Both the position numbers and the translations under genes were made by a program. Under the pieces are notes generated by a model. The model worked only from the letters and a program-made list of their open reading frames with translations, did not search any database and had not been told where the DNA came from. From contig DATJHI010000023.1 of assembly GCA_035493955.1 (NCBI GenBank), positions 183,438 through 247,437 on the forward strand: a stretch of 64,000 nucleotides of DNA, in the 5' to 3' direction. Positions 37,675 through 45,835 of this stretch are shown here, piece by piece; within the stretch, counting starts at the first letter, position 1; each line of letters begins with the position of its first letter. The stretch comes from NCED01 sp035493955. Its GTDB lineage: Bacteria > Pseudomonadota > Alphaproteobacteria > Caulobacterales > Caulobacteraceae.

Positions 37675-38514
37675 ATGGCTACCGATGCGGTCAAGGGTCT
37701 GGGCGGGCAGGTGGAGACCGCGCTCCGTCGCGCGGCCTCGGCCACCGGCGTCGACTTCAACTTCCTGCTGCGCACGGCCAAACGCGAAAGCGGCCTGAAC
37801 GCGGGGGCCCAGGCGTCGACCTCCTCGGCGGCGGGACTGTTCCAGTTCGTGGAGCAGACCTGGCTGTCCGTCCTGAAGACCCACGGGCCGGCCCACGGCT
37901 ACGCCCGCTACGCCGAACTGATCCAGCCGGGGTCCGACGGCCGTCTGCACGTGGAAGGGGCCGAGGCGAAACAGGCGGTGATGGACCTGCGCTACGACCC
38001 CCACGCCGCTTCGGTGATGGCGGCCGAACTGGCCAGCGACCACGCCGCCTATCTGCGCGGCCGGACAGGGCGCGAGCCGACGGGGGGCGAGCTCTACGCC
38101 GCCCATTTCCTGGGGCCGCAAGGGTCGGCCAGGCTGATCGAAGCGGCCCAATACAGCCCCAACGCGCCCGCCGCCTCCTATTTCCCCGAAGCGGCGGCCT
38201 CGAACCGCGGCGTGTTCTATCGCGCCGGGCGGCCGGTGACCTGCGCCGAGCTCTACAACAACCTCAACGCCACGGGCGGAGGGGGCGAGGCGGCCACGGG
38301 GGTTCCCCAGCCGGACCTGGGCGAGGCGGCCTTCGCCGCCTATGCCGGGGCCCGCCAGGACGAGAAGCACCGGCAGGAGGCCATGCTGGTCGGACTGCTG
38401 CTCAGCGGAGACGGAGCCTCGGCCGCTGGACCGTTCGGAGCGATGTATTCCGCCGACCTTCTGAGCCTCTTGTCCGAGAACAGCGACCCCAGCACGCCAA
38501 AGGGGTTCTACTGA
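37675..38514 (+). CDS. Lytic-transglycosylase-like protein
   Basis: 279 residues from the ATG at 37675 (GAGGG 8 bases upstream); an ATG at 37654 is an alternative. LLRTAKRESGLNAGAQASTSSAAGLFQFVEQTW is the SLT/lysozyme-like signature: catalytic Glu in RESG, then AGLFQF. GRTGREPTGGELYAAHFLGPQGSARLI is a second conserved segment seen in phage- and flagellum-associated transglycosylases. No clear signal peptide is seen, so export may be by another route. It cleaves peptidoglycan glycan strands, perhaps for envelope-spanning structures. Confidence 0.75.
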   Translation: MATDAVKGLGGQVETALRRAASATGVDFNFLLRTAKRESGLNAGAQASTSSAAGLFQFVEQTWLSVLKTHGPAHGYARYAELIQPGSDGRLHVEGAEAKQAVMDLRYDPHAASVMAAELASDHAAYLRGRTGREPTGGELYAAHFLGPQGSARLIEAAQYSPNAPAASYFPEAAASNRGVFYRAGRPVTCAELYNNLNATGGGGEAATGVPQPDLGEAAFAAYAGARQDEKHRQEAMLVGLLLSGDGASAAGPFGAMYSADLLSLLSENSDPSTPKGFY

Positions 38515-38530
38515 GCCTTAAGGTAAAGCT

Positions 38531-38543
38531 CCGTTAAGCACGA
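38531..38543 (+). promoter_or_regulatory. CCGTTAAGCACGA motif upstream of DUF2336 gene
   Basis: Identical 13-mer to that at 14811-14823. Here TTAA is also preceded at the right distance by GTAA (GTAA-N7-TTAA, 38523-38537), a degenerate CtrA box. It is 55 bases upstream of the ATG at 38599. Confidence 0.4.
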
Positions 38544-38598
38544 CTCGCCAATGATCCCCCGAGGCTCACGAACATGGGCCCAAGCCTTGGGGGCGGCC

Positions 38599-39753
38599 AT
38601 GACCATCACCCGTTCGGCGCTGACCGGCGCCGACATCCGGACCCTGGTCCGGGGAGCGACCGACGACGAACGCGCGGCCGCGGCGCACAAGCTGTGCCGG
38701 CGCATGGAGGTGGGCATCGACGAGGCGGAGCGCGAGGCCGCCTACGAGGTGTTGCGGCTGATGGCCGCCGACGCCGCCGAACTGGTCCGCCGGGCCCTGG
38801 CCGTCACCCTGAAGAACTCCACCGTCCTGCCCCGCGACGTGGCCCTGCGCCTCGCCAACGACGTGGAGAGCGTGTCCCTGCCCATGCTGCACCACTCGCC
38901 GGTGTTCACCGACGAGGACCTGGCCGAGATCGTGCGCGCCGCGCCGGCGGTGAAGCAGCTGGCGGTGGCCCGCAGGGCCGCCCTGAGCGAACAGGTGACC
39001 GAGGCCTTGGTGACCCACGGGTCGGAGGAGGCGGTGAAGGCTGCCTGCGCCAACGACAACGCGCTCTTTTCCGAAGCCGCCCTGCGCTCCGCCTGCGAAC
39101 GCTTCGCCACGTCCGAGGGCGTGACCGCCGCCATCGCCTTCCGCAAGGTGCTGCCGATCTCGATCGGCGAGCGGCTGGTGCATCTGGTGTCCGAACAGGT
39201 CCGCCAGCATCTGGTCGACCGCCACGCCCTTTCGGCCGAGACGGCGCTGGAGATCGCGCTGGGAACCCGCGAGCGGGCGACGGTGGATCTGGTCGATCAG
39301 GCCGGCCGGGCCACGGACCTTCGCGCCTTCGTCGCCCACCTGCACCGGCAGGAGCGGCTGACCCCGTCGCTGCTGTTGCGGGCGGTGGCGCATGGGCACA
39401 TGGGATTCTTCGAATGGTCCCTGGCCGAGCTGGCCGGGGTGCCCCATCACCGCACCTGGCTGATGGTCCACGACGCGGGCGCCCTGGGCCTGCGGGCCAT
39501 TTACGAGCGGGCTCAGCTGCCGCCGCGGCTGCTGTCGGCCTTCCGCGCCGCGGTGGACACCTATCACGCCCTCCAGATGGAGGGGGATTCCAGCGACGCC
39601 CACAGCTTCCAGGAGCGGATGCTCCAGCGCTTCCTGACCCAGCCCAACGCCGCCGCTCGCGAGGACGTCGACTATCTGATCGAGCGCATGGACCTGCTCG
39701 GCCGCAAGGTCCGGGCGGCGGCCCGGCGCGAACCGATTCGGGGCGCCGCTTAG
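38599..39753 (+). CDS. DUF2336 protein (alpha-helical repeat)
   Basis: 384 residues from the ATG at 38599, with a G-rich stretch upstream; another ATG at 38551 has no ribosome site. The sequence is almost entirely helical with HEAT-like pairs (for example ELVRRALAVTLKNSTVLPRDVALRLANDVESVSLPMLHHSPVF). This is the layout of DUF2336 proteins, found chiefly in alphaproteobacteria and of unknown function. A second DUF2336 gene lies 1.5 kb away on the other strand, with hpt and NAD kinase genes between. The function is probably scaffold- or signalling-related, which is inference. Confidence 0.75.
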   Translation: MTITRSALTGADIRTLVRGATDDERAAAAHKLCRRMEVGIDEAEREAAYEVLRLMAADAAELVRRALAVTLKNSTVLPRDVALRLANDVESVSLPMLHHSPVFTDEDLAEIVRAAPAVKQLAVARRAALSEQVTEALVTHGSEEAVKAACANDNALFSEAALRSACERFATSEGVTAAIAFRKVLPISIGERLVHLVSEQVRQHLVDRHALSAETALEIALGTRERATVDLVDQAGRATDLRAFVAHLHRQERLTPSLLLRAVAHGHMGFFEWSLAELAGVPHHRTWLMVHDAGALGLRAIYERAQLPPRLLSAFRAAVDTYHALQMEGDSSDAHSFQERMLQRFLTQPNAAAREDVDYLIERMDLLGRKVRAAARREPIRGAA

Positions 39754-39768
39754 CTTTAGGGGTTTTGC

Positions 39769-39791
39769 GATTTTCCCCTGGTGGGGAAATC
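39769..39791. terminator. Bidirectional terminator hairpin
   Basis: GATTT(T)CCCC-TGGT-GGGGAAATC, nearly perfect with one bulged T, lies between the convergent DUF2336 and Hpt genes. A and T runs at the stem base suit termination on both strands. Confidence 0.55.
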
Positions 39792-39809
39792 CGGAGGCGA
39801 AGGGCGGCC

Positions 39810-40340
39810 TTACGCCGCCGCGCGTTCGGCCAGGTAAGCCTTCACCCGGCCTTCGAGTTCTTCGGCCAGCATCTTGCCCACCGGGTGGTCGGTGTCGCGG
39901 ATGTTGTCGCGGACCGCCGCCCGGATGGTGTCGACGTGGCCGTCGATCAGGAACATCGGCGCGCTGGTGCGCGAGCCCGGCTCGTCCATCAGCTTGCACA
40001 GCGAGCCGGCCAGGCGGGTGATCAACGGAAATTCGTAGGTGGTGCCGAGGCCCTTGAGGTCGTGCGAATGCACATAGAGCCGGTCGGCCGCGGCCGCGCT
40101 CATGCCCTCGGTCTTGATCGCCGCCCGGGCGGCCTCAAGCTTGGTGACCTCGTCGTTGAGCCACTGGGAGAACTGGCCCGACAGGTTCTTCAGCGCCGCC
40201 TCGGCCCGCGCCACCGCGCCAGGGTCGATGCCCCCGAAACGGGGCCCGACCTTGCGCATCAGAGTGTTCGGAACCTGGATCATCTCCACGGCGGACTCGG
40301 CGTCAGTCGCGGAAGCGGCGCGGTTGGGATCGTTGGTCAA
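39810..40340 (-). CDS. Histidine phosphotransfer (Hpt) domain protein
   Basis: 176 residues from a TTG at 40340, chosen because GAGGGA lies about 7 bases upstream; a GTG at 40367 is possible. The Hpt motif is YVHSHDLKGLGTTY, with the phosphorylatable His at about residue 93 (HDLKG). Surrounding helices fit an Hpt four-helix bundle (about 45-165). It has no kinase or receiver domain, so it should relay phosphate between other proteins. It is 100 bases downstream of the NAD kinase gene on the same strand. It is not ChpT, which lacks this HDLKG pattern. Confidence 0.8.
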   Translation of the reverse strand: MTNDPNRAASATDAESAVEMIQVPNTLMRKVGPRFGGIDPGAVARAEAALKNLSGQFSQWLNDEVTKLEAARAAIKTEGMSAAAADRLYVHSHDLKGLGTTYEFPLITRLAGSLCKLMDEPGSRTSAPMFLIDGHVDTIRAAVRDNIRDTDHPVGKMLAEELEGRVKAYLAERAAA

Positions 40341-40440
40341 CGCTCTGTCCCTCGTCTGCGGGCCCACTCGACGCTCAAGCTGCGCTTCGGGTCCTTCCTG
40401 GAGAATGGACCACTCCGCTTAACAAGTGGTGCAGGCCGGA

Positions 40441-41259
40441 TCAGACCGAGAACTGTTCGGTCAGCACCCGTTCCTCCAGGCTGCGACCGGCGTCGAACAG
40501 CATGACCAGGCTGATGTCCCGGTTCTCGACGATGCGCACCCTGGTCACATGGCGCACTTCGTAGCTGTCGGCCACCGCGGCGACGGGACGCTTTTCCGGC
40601 TCCAGCACCTCGATCACCACCTCGCAGGTGTGCGGGACCAGGGCGCCGCGCCAGCGGCGGGGGCGGAAGGCGCTGATGGGGGTGAGGGCCAGCACCCGTC
40701 CGCCCAGGGGCACGATGGGACCGTGGGCCGAGAGGTTGTAGGCCGTAGAGCCCGCCGGCGTGGCGACCAGGACCCCGTCGCAGACCAGCTCCGGCATCCG
40801 CACCTTGCCGTCGATGCAGAGCTTCAGCTTGGCGGTCTGGTGGGTCTCGCGCAGCATCGAGACTTCGTTGATGGCCAGGCCCTCGTAGACCTCGCCCTTT
40901 TGGTCGGTGGCGGTCATCGCCAAGGGGTGGATGACCGCCCGCTCGGCCGAATTGATCCGCTCCAGCAGGTTGTCTTCGGCGTAGTCGTTGAGCAGGAACC
41001 CCAGGGAGCCGCGGTTCATCCCGTAGATCGGTTTCGAACAATGCAGGGAGTCGTGCAGGGTCTCGAGCATGAAGCCGTCGCCGCCGAGGGCGACGATCAC
41101 CTGGGCGTCCTGCGGGCTATGGTCGCCATAGCGTCGGGCCAGGGCTTCGCGGGCGCTCTGCGCCTCGGGCCGCTCGCTCGCCACGAAGGCGAGCCGGTTC
41201 ACCAGGAACTCAGCAGTCAAGGGACCAGGTCCGTTGTTCGACAAAAGCCCGATCGACAA
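40441..41259 (-). CDS. nadK: NAD kinase
   Basis: 272 residues from a TTG at 41259. It phosphorylates NAD to NADP. IVALGGDGFML is the GGDG catalytic motif near residue 55. GMNRGSLGFL, LAINEVSML (the NE motif) and CDGVLVATPAGSTAYNLSAHGPIVPLGGR follow as expected. There is no strong ribosome site before the TTG, so the exact start is uncertain. It lies between a DUF2336 gene (22 bases upstream) and the hpt gene, suggesting one transcript. Confidence 0.92.
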   Translation of the reverse strand: MSIGLLSNNGPGPLTAEFLVNRLAFVASERPEAQSAREALARRYGDHSPQDAQVIVALGGDGFMLETLHDSLHCSKPIYGMNRGSLGFLLNDYAEDNLLERINSAERAVIHPLAMTATDQKGEVYEGLAINEVSMLRETHQTAKLKLCIDGKVRMPELVCDGVLVATPAGSTAYNLSAHGPIVPLGGRVLALTPISAFRPRRWRGALVPHTCEVVIEVLEPEKRPVAAVADSYEVRHVTRVRIVENRDISLVMLFDAGRSLEERVLTEQFSV

Positions 41260-41281
41260 GGCGCAGCCAGGGCCTGGGTTG

Positions 41282-42391
41282 TCAAATGGCCGCGGCCTCG
41301 GCGCGGAAGGCCGCGACCGCGTCCTCGGGCGGAAGGGTGAAGGCGACGGCGATGCGCACATCCCCCACGGCCTCTGTGGACGGCCGTCCCTGGTTGAGCG
41401 ACTGGGTCAGGGTCAGGACGGTCGGAAAGACGCTCCGGTCGATCCCGACCGCGGCGCAGGCGAGGGCCAGCAGGTCCGGGCGATCGGCGGCGATGCTCCT
41501 GGCGATCTGATCCGGCTCGAATTCCCCGAGCTTGGCCAAAGCCTGTTCGAACAGGGTCCGGCGGCCCTCGCGCAGGGCGCGCAGCAGATAACCGGGGCGG
41601 AGCTGGCCGGCCGCCTCGAGCTTGGCGACCAGCCGCCGCTCCATCTCCGCCTGTTCCCGTTCTTCGTCGGCCGTCGAATGGGGCCTCAAATCCTCGGTCG
41701 ACCCGGCGATGGCCTCGGAAACCGCCTCCGACAGGCTCTCGCCCAGCCTGGCCGGATCGATGGTGAAACGCTCGGCGATGTTGGCGCGCAGGGCCTCGCC
41801 GACCCAGCCGTAGAGGACGTGGGCCAGGTTGTCGTCGAGGCGAGGGTGGCGGGCCAGGGGGCCGCGCATGCCGGCGACCCGGCGCGAGGCGATCACCATC
41901 CGCTGCATCTGCATCGGACTCGCCTGGGCGGTGACGTTGTCGGCCAACGCGGTCAGCACCGCCGGTTGGCTCTGGTCGAGAATGGCGCTGACCACGGAGA
42001 CGCCGATGTTCGGGCGGCGGGCCACCTCCATCTGGTGCTCCAGGGTGGCCTCGACCAGGAGCCGGATCAGGTCGGCGTCCTGGAGCATGGGACTCTTGGC
42101 GATCAGCGGCCGGGCAATCTCGATGTCGTCCAGCGCCAGGATGTTGATCAGGGCCGGCGGCGCCCACGCGGCGCCCGCCAGCTTTTCCGCCAACCGCTGG
42201 CGGATGTCGCGCTCGGCCTGGACCACCAGGCCCATGAAGATGTCCTGGAGCAGCCCCTTGATGTCGCCGGTCAGGGGCTCGGGACCGGCGCACAGATCGG
42301 CCATCCCCATCAGCAGCCGTTCGCGGTCGGCCGGCGCGCGCGAATGCGCCAGGGCCACCATGTCGTCCGTCCGCACCGCGAGTTGTTCCAC
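41282..42391 (-). CDS. Second DUF2336 protein
   Basis: 369 residues from a GTG at 42391 (AAGG about 8 bases upstream); a TTG at 42397 has no room for a ribosome site. It is helical throughout, with paired-helix repeats (DDIEIARPLIAKSPMLQDADLIRLLVEATLEHQMEVARRP is the DUF2336 core). Like the first copy it has a second helical block after a charged linker (about 235-250). The two copies are distant in sequence, so they are not a recent duplication. It leads the DUF2336-nadK-hpt set and is divergent from glpK. Confidence 0.75.
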   Translation of the reverse strand: MEQLAVRTDDMVALAHSRAPADRERLLMGMADLCAGPEPLTGDIKGLLQDIFMGLVVQAERDIRQRLAEKLAGAAWAPPALINILALDDIEIARPLIAKSPMLQDADLIRLLVEATLEHQMEVARRPNIGVSVVSAILDQSQPAVLTALADNVTAQASPMQMQRMVIASRRVAGMRGPLARHPRLDDNLAHVLYGWVGEALRANIAERFTIDPARLGESLSEAVSEAIAGSTEDLRPHSTADEEREQAEMERRLVAKLEAAGQLRPGYLLRALREGRRTLFEQALAKLGEFEPDQIARSIAADRPDLLALACAAVGIDRSVFPTVLTLTQSLNQGRPSTEAVGDVRIAVAFTLPPEDAVAAFRAEAAAI

Positions 42392-42483
42392 AGCCAACCT
42401 TGAATTTCAGTGGGCGCATGCTGATCCGCGCCCCGTGAAAACATGTTTAAGATCGACAGTAACCTAAATCCCCCGGAGGGCGC

Positions 42484-43977
42484 ATGGGCGAACCGCTGAT
42501 CCTGGCCCTCGACCAGGGGACGACCAGCACCCGCGCCATCCTGTTCGACCCAGGCGGACGGGCGCTGGCGGAGGCCAGCCGTACTCTGGCCCAGGCCTAT
42601 CCGGCCGACGGCTGGGTCGAGCACGATCCCGAGGCGATCTTCGCCGATTCGGCGGCGGTCCTGCGCGAGGCCGTGGACAAGGCCGGGCGGACCATCGCCG
42701 AGGTGTCGGCCATAGGCCTCGCCAACCAGCGGGAGACCGTCGTGGTCTGGGACCGCGCCACCGGCCGGCCGATCCATCCGGCCATCGTCTGGCAGGACCG
42801 CCGCACCGCCGCGGCCTGCGAGCGGTTGCGGGGGCAGGGGCTCGAGCCGCGGATCGTGCAGGAGACCGGCCTGCTGCTGGACCCCTATTTCTCGGCCACC
42901 AAGATCGCCTGGATCCTCGATGCGGTGGAGGGCGCCCGCGCCCGCGCCGCCCGCGGCGAACTGCTGGCGGGAACCATCGACACCTGGCTGATCTGGAAGC
43001 TGACCGGCGGGGCCGTCCACGCCACCGACGCCACCAACGCCTCGCGCACCCTGTTGATGGACCTGGAGCGCCAGACCTGGTCGGAGGACCTCTGCGCCCT
43101 GTTCGGGGTCCCGATCGGCCTGTTGCCCGACATCCGCGACTGCGCCGGCGATTTCGGCCGGACCGACCCCTCCCTGCTCGGCGCGGCGGCGCCGATCCGC
43201 GGGGTGGCGGGGGACCAGCAGGCGGCGCTGATGGGCCAGGGATGCATCCGCGCCGGGGAGGTCAAGGCCACCTTCGGCACCGGTTGCTTCATGCTCCTGC
43301 ACACGGGCGAGGTCGCACCCCGCTCCAGCGCCCGATTGCTGACCACGGTCGCGGCGCGGCTGGGCGGCCGGGCGACCTATGCGCTGGAGGGGTCGATCTT
43401 CATGGCCGGCGCGGCGATCCAGTGGCTGAATCAGGGGCTGGGGATCGCGGGCGGCCCAACCGCGGCCGAGGCCCTGGCTCGGGCGGCCCGGCCCGGACAT
43501 GGGGTGATCGCGGTGCCGGCCTTCACCGGCCTCGGCGCGCCCTATTGGGACGCCGACGCCCGCGGCGCGATCTTCGGCCTGACCCGCGACGCCGGCCTTC
43601 CCGAGATCGCCGAGGCCATGTTCGACGCCTGCGCCTTCCAGGCTCGCGACCTGATCGAGGCCATGCTCAAGGACGCGCCCCGCGCCTTCGCCGACGGCGG
43701 CCGGCTGCGGGTGGACGGGGGCATGGCCCGCAGCGCCTGGTTCGGCCAGAGGCTGGCCGATCTCACCGGCCTGCCGGCGGCGCCCGCCGCCTATGCGGAG
43801 ACCACGGCCCTGGGCGCGGCCCTGTTCGCGGGGCTGGGGGCAGGCCTCTACGACGGAGCCGAGGCCGCCGCCGCCGTGGCGGCCTCCGGCCAGGTCCTGG
43901 TCCCCGCCTGGACCCGCCAGGACCGGCAGGCGCGCTACCGGCGCTGGCGCGCCGCCGTCCGCCGCACCCGAAGCTGA
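42484..43977 (+). CDS. glpK: Glycerol kinase
   Basis: 497 residues, normal length. It phosphorylates glycerol to glycerol 3-phosphate. FGGY-family motifs: LALDQGTTSTRAILFD at the N-terminus, the RRT-type substrate loop VVWQDRRTA, and GDQQAALMGQGC with GTGCFMLLHTG for ATP binding. The ribosome site GGAGGG precedes the ATG at 42484. No glycerol facilitator or glycerol-3-phosphate dehydrogenase gene is adjacent, so the rest of the pathway lies elsewhere. Confidence 0.95.
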   Translation: MGEPLILALDQGTTSTRAILFDPGGRALAEASRTLAQAYPADGWVEHDPEAIFADSAAVLREAVDKAGRTIAEVSAIGLANQRETVVVWDRATGRPIHPAIVWQDRRTAAACERLRGQGLEPRIVQETGLLLDPYFSATKIAWILDAVEGARARAARGELLAGTIDTWLIWKLTGGAVHATDATNASRTLLMDLERQTWSEDLCALFGVPIGLLPDIRDCAGDFGRTDPSLLGAAAPIRGVAGDQQAALMGQGCIRAGEVKATFGTGCFMLLHTGEVAPRSSARLLTTVAARLGGRATYALEGSIFMAGAAIQWLNQGLGIAGGPTAAEALARAARPGHGVIAVPAFTGLGAPYWDADARGAIFGLTRDAGLPEIAEAMFDACAFQARDLIEAMLKDAPRAFADGGRLRVDGGMARSAWFGQRLADLTGLPAAPAAYAETTALGAALFAGLGAGLYDGAEAAAAVAASGQVLVPAWTRQDRQARYRRWRAAVRRTRS

Positions 43978-44080
43978 GACCCGCGCCGCATCTTCGGCCG
44001 TCAGGATCGGTCGGGCGGCGTTTCGCGCTTGCGTGGTAAAGCAATCCGGGCGTTTAAGCGGCAGGCTTGAACAGAGACGA

Positions 44081-44133
44081 TTTCAATCTGGGCAGGCATT
44101 TCAAACTGCGGCCTAGACGTTTCAACTTTGACA
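44081..44133 (+). promoter_or_regulatory. Three TTTCAA direct repeats and a TTGACA hexamer upstream of the RND operon
   Basis: TTTCAA occurs at 44081-44086, 44099-44104 and 44120-44125, spaced 18 and 21 bases, about two helical turns. TTGACA (44128-44133) follows directly, resembling a -35 element. A recognisable -10 is not seen. The arrangement suggests an activator or repressor site for the efflux operon. Confidence 0.35.
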
Positions 44134-44221
44134 TTTTTCTGAACTAGACAGAGCGCATCACACCGACCTATGCGGCCCGCGGACCCGATCTCGCCGTAAT
44201 TCGACTGGGAGCAATTCGATC

Positions 44222-45802
44222 TTGTTGAAGAAGAACCTTTTCCTGGTCGTGGCCTTGTGTGTGGTCGGCCTGATGGTGGTCGCCGGCGGGCTCAAGCTCG
44301 CCTTCGGCGGCTCCAAGGGGGCCGGCGGCGCAGGCGCGCCGGCGGCGCCCGCCGCCGCCCCGCGCCAGGGAGCCGGAGCGGCCGGGCAAGGGGGCCAGGG
44401 CGGGCAGGGCGCCCGACGGGGCACTCAGGTCACCGCCACCGCCGCCCAGGTCCGCACCTTCACCGACAGGATCGAGGTCCTGGGCGCGGCCAAGGCGCGC
44501 CAGTCGATCACCGTCACCGCGGCGGCGCAGCAGTTGATCTCCAAGGTCCATTTCAAGAGCGGCGACCACGTCCGCCAGGGCCAGGTGCTGGTCGAGCTGG
44601 TGGCGACCGAACAGGACGCCGGCGTGGTCCAGGCCCAGTCGGCGGTCAACCTGGCCAAGAGCAACTGGGACCGGTGGCAGAAACTCGCCGACCGCGGCAT
44701 CGCCCCGGCCGCCACCGCCGAACAATACAAGGCCCAGTACGATCAGGCCGTGGCCACCCTGGGCGCCAACCGGGCCCGTCTCGGCGACCGGGTGATCCGG
44801 GCCCCCTTCTCGGGGACGGTCGGCCTGACCGACGCGGCGCCCGGCATGCTGGTCAACCCGGGCGGCGCCATCGTCACCCTCGACGACATGACGGCGATGA
44901 ACGTCGACTTCCCGGTGGCCGAGCGCTTCATCCCCGTGCTGAAGGACGGGCTGGTGATCGACGCCACCGCCGACGCCTATCCGGCGACCACCTTCCACGG
45001 CCGCATCGCCAAGGTCGACACGCGTCTGGATCCGGCCACGCGGGCGGTCATCGCGCGGGCGGTGTTCCCCAATCCCGACGGCCGGCTCAAGCCCGGCATG
45101 CTTCTGCACGTGACCATCGACCAGGCCGTGCGCCAGAGCCCGGCGATTCCCGAGGAATCGGTCGTGTTCGAGAACGGCGAGGCCTATGTGCTGCTGATCC
45201 AGCGCCCTGAGGGGGGACAGGGCGGCGGCCCGGCCCGGCCCGCGGGCGGCGCTCAGGCGGGGCAGGCCCGGCCTGCCGGAGGCGCCCAGGGCGGCGGCCA
45301 AGGCGGACGCGGCGGAAACATGATCGCCGTGCGTCACGTGATCGGCACCGGCCTGCGCAAGGACGGCTGGGTGGAGGTGACGTCGGGGCTCAATCCGGGC
45401 CAGCAGATCGTCGCCGACGGCAGCAATCGCGTGCGCCCCAACGATCCGGTGCAGATCGTCGGAGGCGGCGGCCAAGGCGGACAGCGCGGGGCCGGCGGCG
45501 CAGCGCAAGGCGCTCCGGCGGCGACCGGCGGCCGTGCGGTCCAGACGCAACCGGGCGCCGTGGCCGGCGCGGGCGCACGGGGCGGCGGCGACCTGATGGC
45601 GACCTTCACGGCGGCGGACGCCAACAAGGACGGGGCCGTGACCCTGGCTGAATGGACCGCGGCCGGGCGGCAGGAGGCCTTCTTCGGGCGCATGGACGCC
45701 AACGGCGACGGCAGGATCACCCGCGCAGAGGTCCAGACCTTCACAGCGTCGCGGGCGGCAGGGGGCGGCGACCAGGGACGGCAGGGCGGCCCGAACGGCT
45801 AG
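44222..45802 (+). CDS. RND efflux periplasmic adaptor with C-terminal EF-hand pair
   Basis: 526 residues from a TTG at 44222 (GGGAG about 12 bases upstream). An N-terminal membrane anchor (about 5-26) is followed by a Gly/Gln/Ala-rich linker, then HlyD-type hairpin, lipoyl-like and beta-barrel domains (about 65-420: VRQGQVLVEL, VIRAPFSGTVGLTDAAPGMLV). A second Gly-rich insert lies at about 330-360. The C-terminus carries two canonical EF-hand loops, DANKDGAVTLAE (466-477) and DANGDGRITRAE (492-503). Calcium-binding EF-hands on an RND adaptor are unusual. It is followed after 33 bases by the RND transporter. Confidence 0.88.
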   Translation: MLKKNLFLVVALCVVGLMVVAGGLKLAFGGSKGAGGAGAPAAPAAAPRQGAGAAGQGGQGGQGARRGTQVTATAAQVRTFTDRIEVLGAAKARQSITVTAAAQQLISKVHFKSGDHVRQGQVLVELVATEQDAGVVQAQSAVNLAKSNWDRWQKLADRGIAPAATAEQYKAQYDQAVATLGANRARLGDRVIRAPFSGTVGLTDAAPGMLVNPGGAIVTLDDMTAMNVDFPVAERFIPVLKDGLVIDATADAYPATTFHGRIAKVDTRLDPATRAVIARAVFPNPDGRLKPGMLLHVTIDQAVRQSPAIPEESVVFENGEAYVLLIQRPEGGQGGGPARPAGGAQAGQARPAGGAQGGGQGGRGGNMIAVRHVIGTGLRKDGWVEVTSGLNPGQQIVADGSNRVRPNDPVQIVGGGGQGGQRGAGGAAQGAPAATGGRAVQTQPGAVAGAGARGGGDLMATFTAADANKDGAVTLAEWTAAGRQEAFFGRMDANGDGRITRAEVQTFTASRAAGGGDQGRQGGPNG

Positions 45803-45835
45803 GGACGCGGGCGAAAGCTATTAAAGGCGGACGAC

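Noticed and set aside
42398..42483. GlpR-type operator before glpK
   Set aside because: No clear inverted repeat is present in the 86-base divergent gap.
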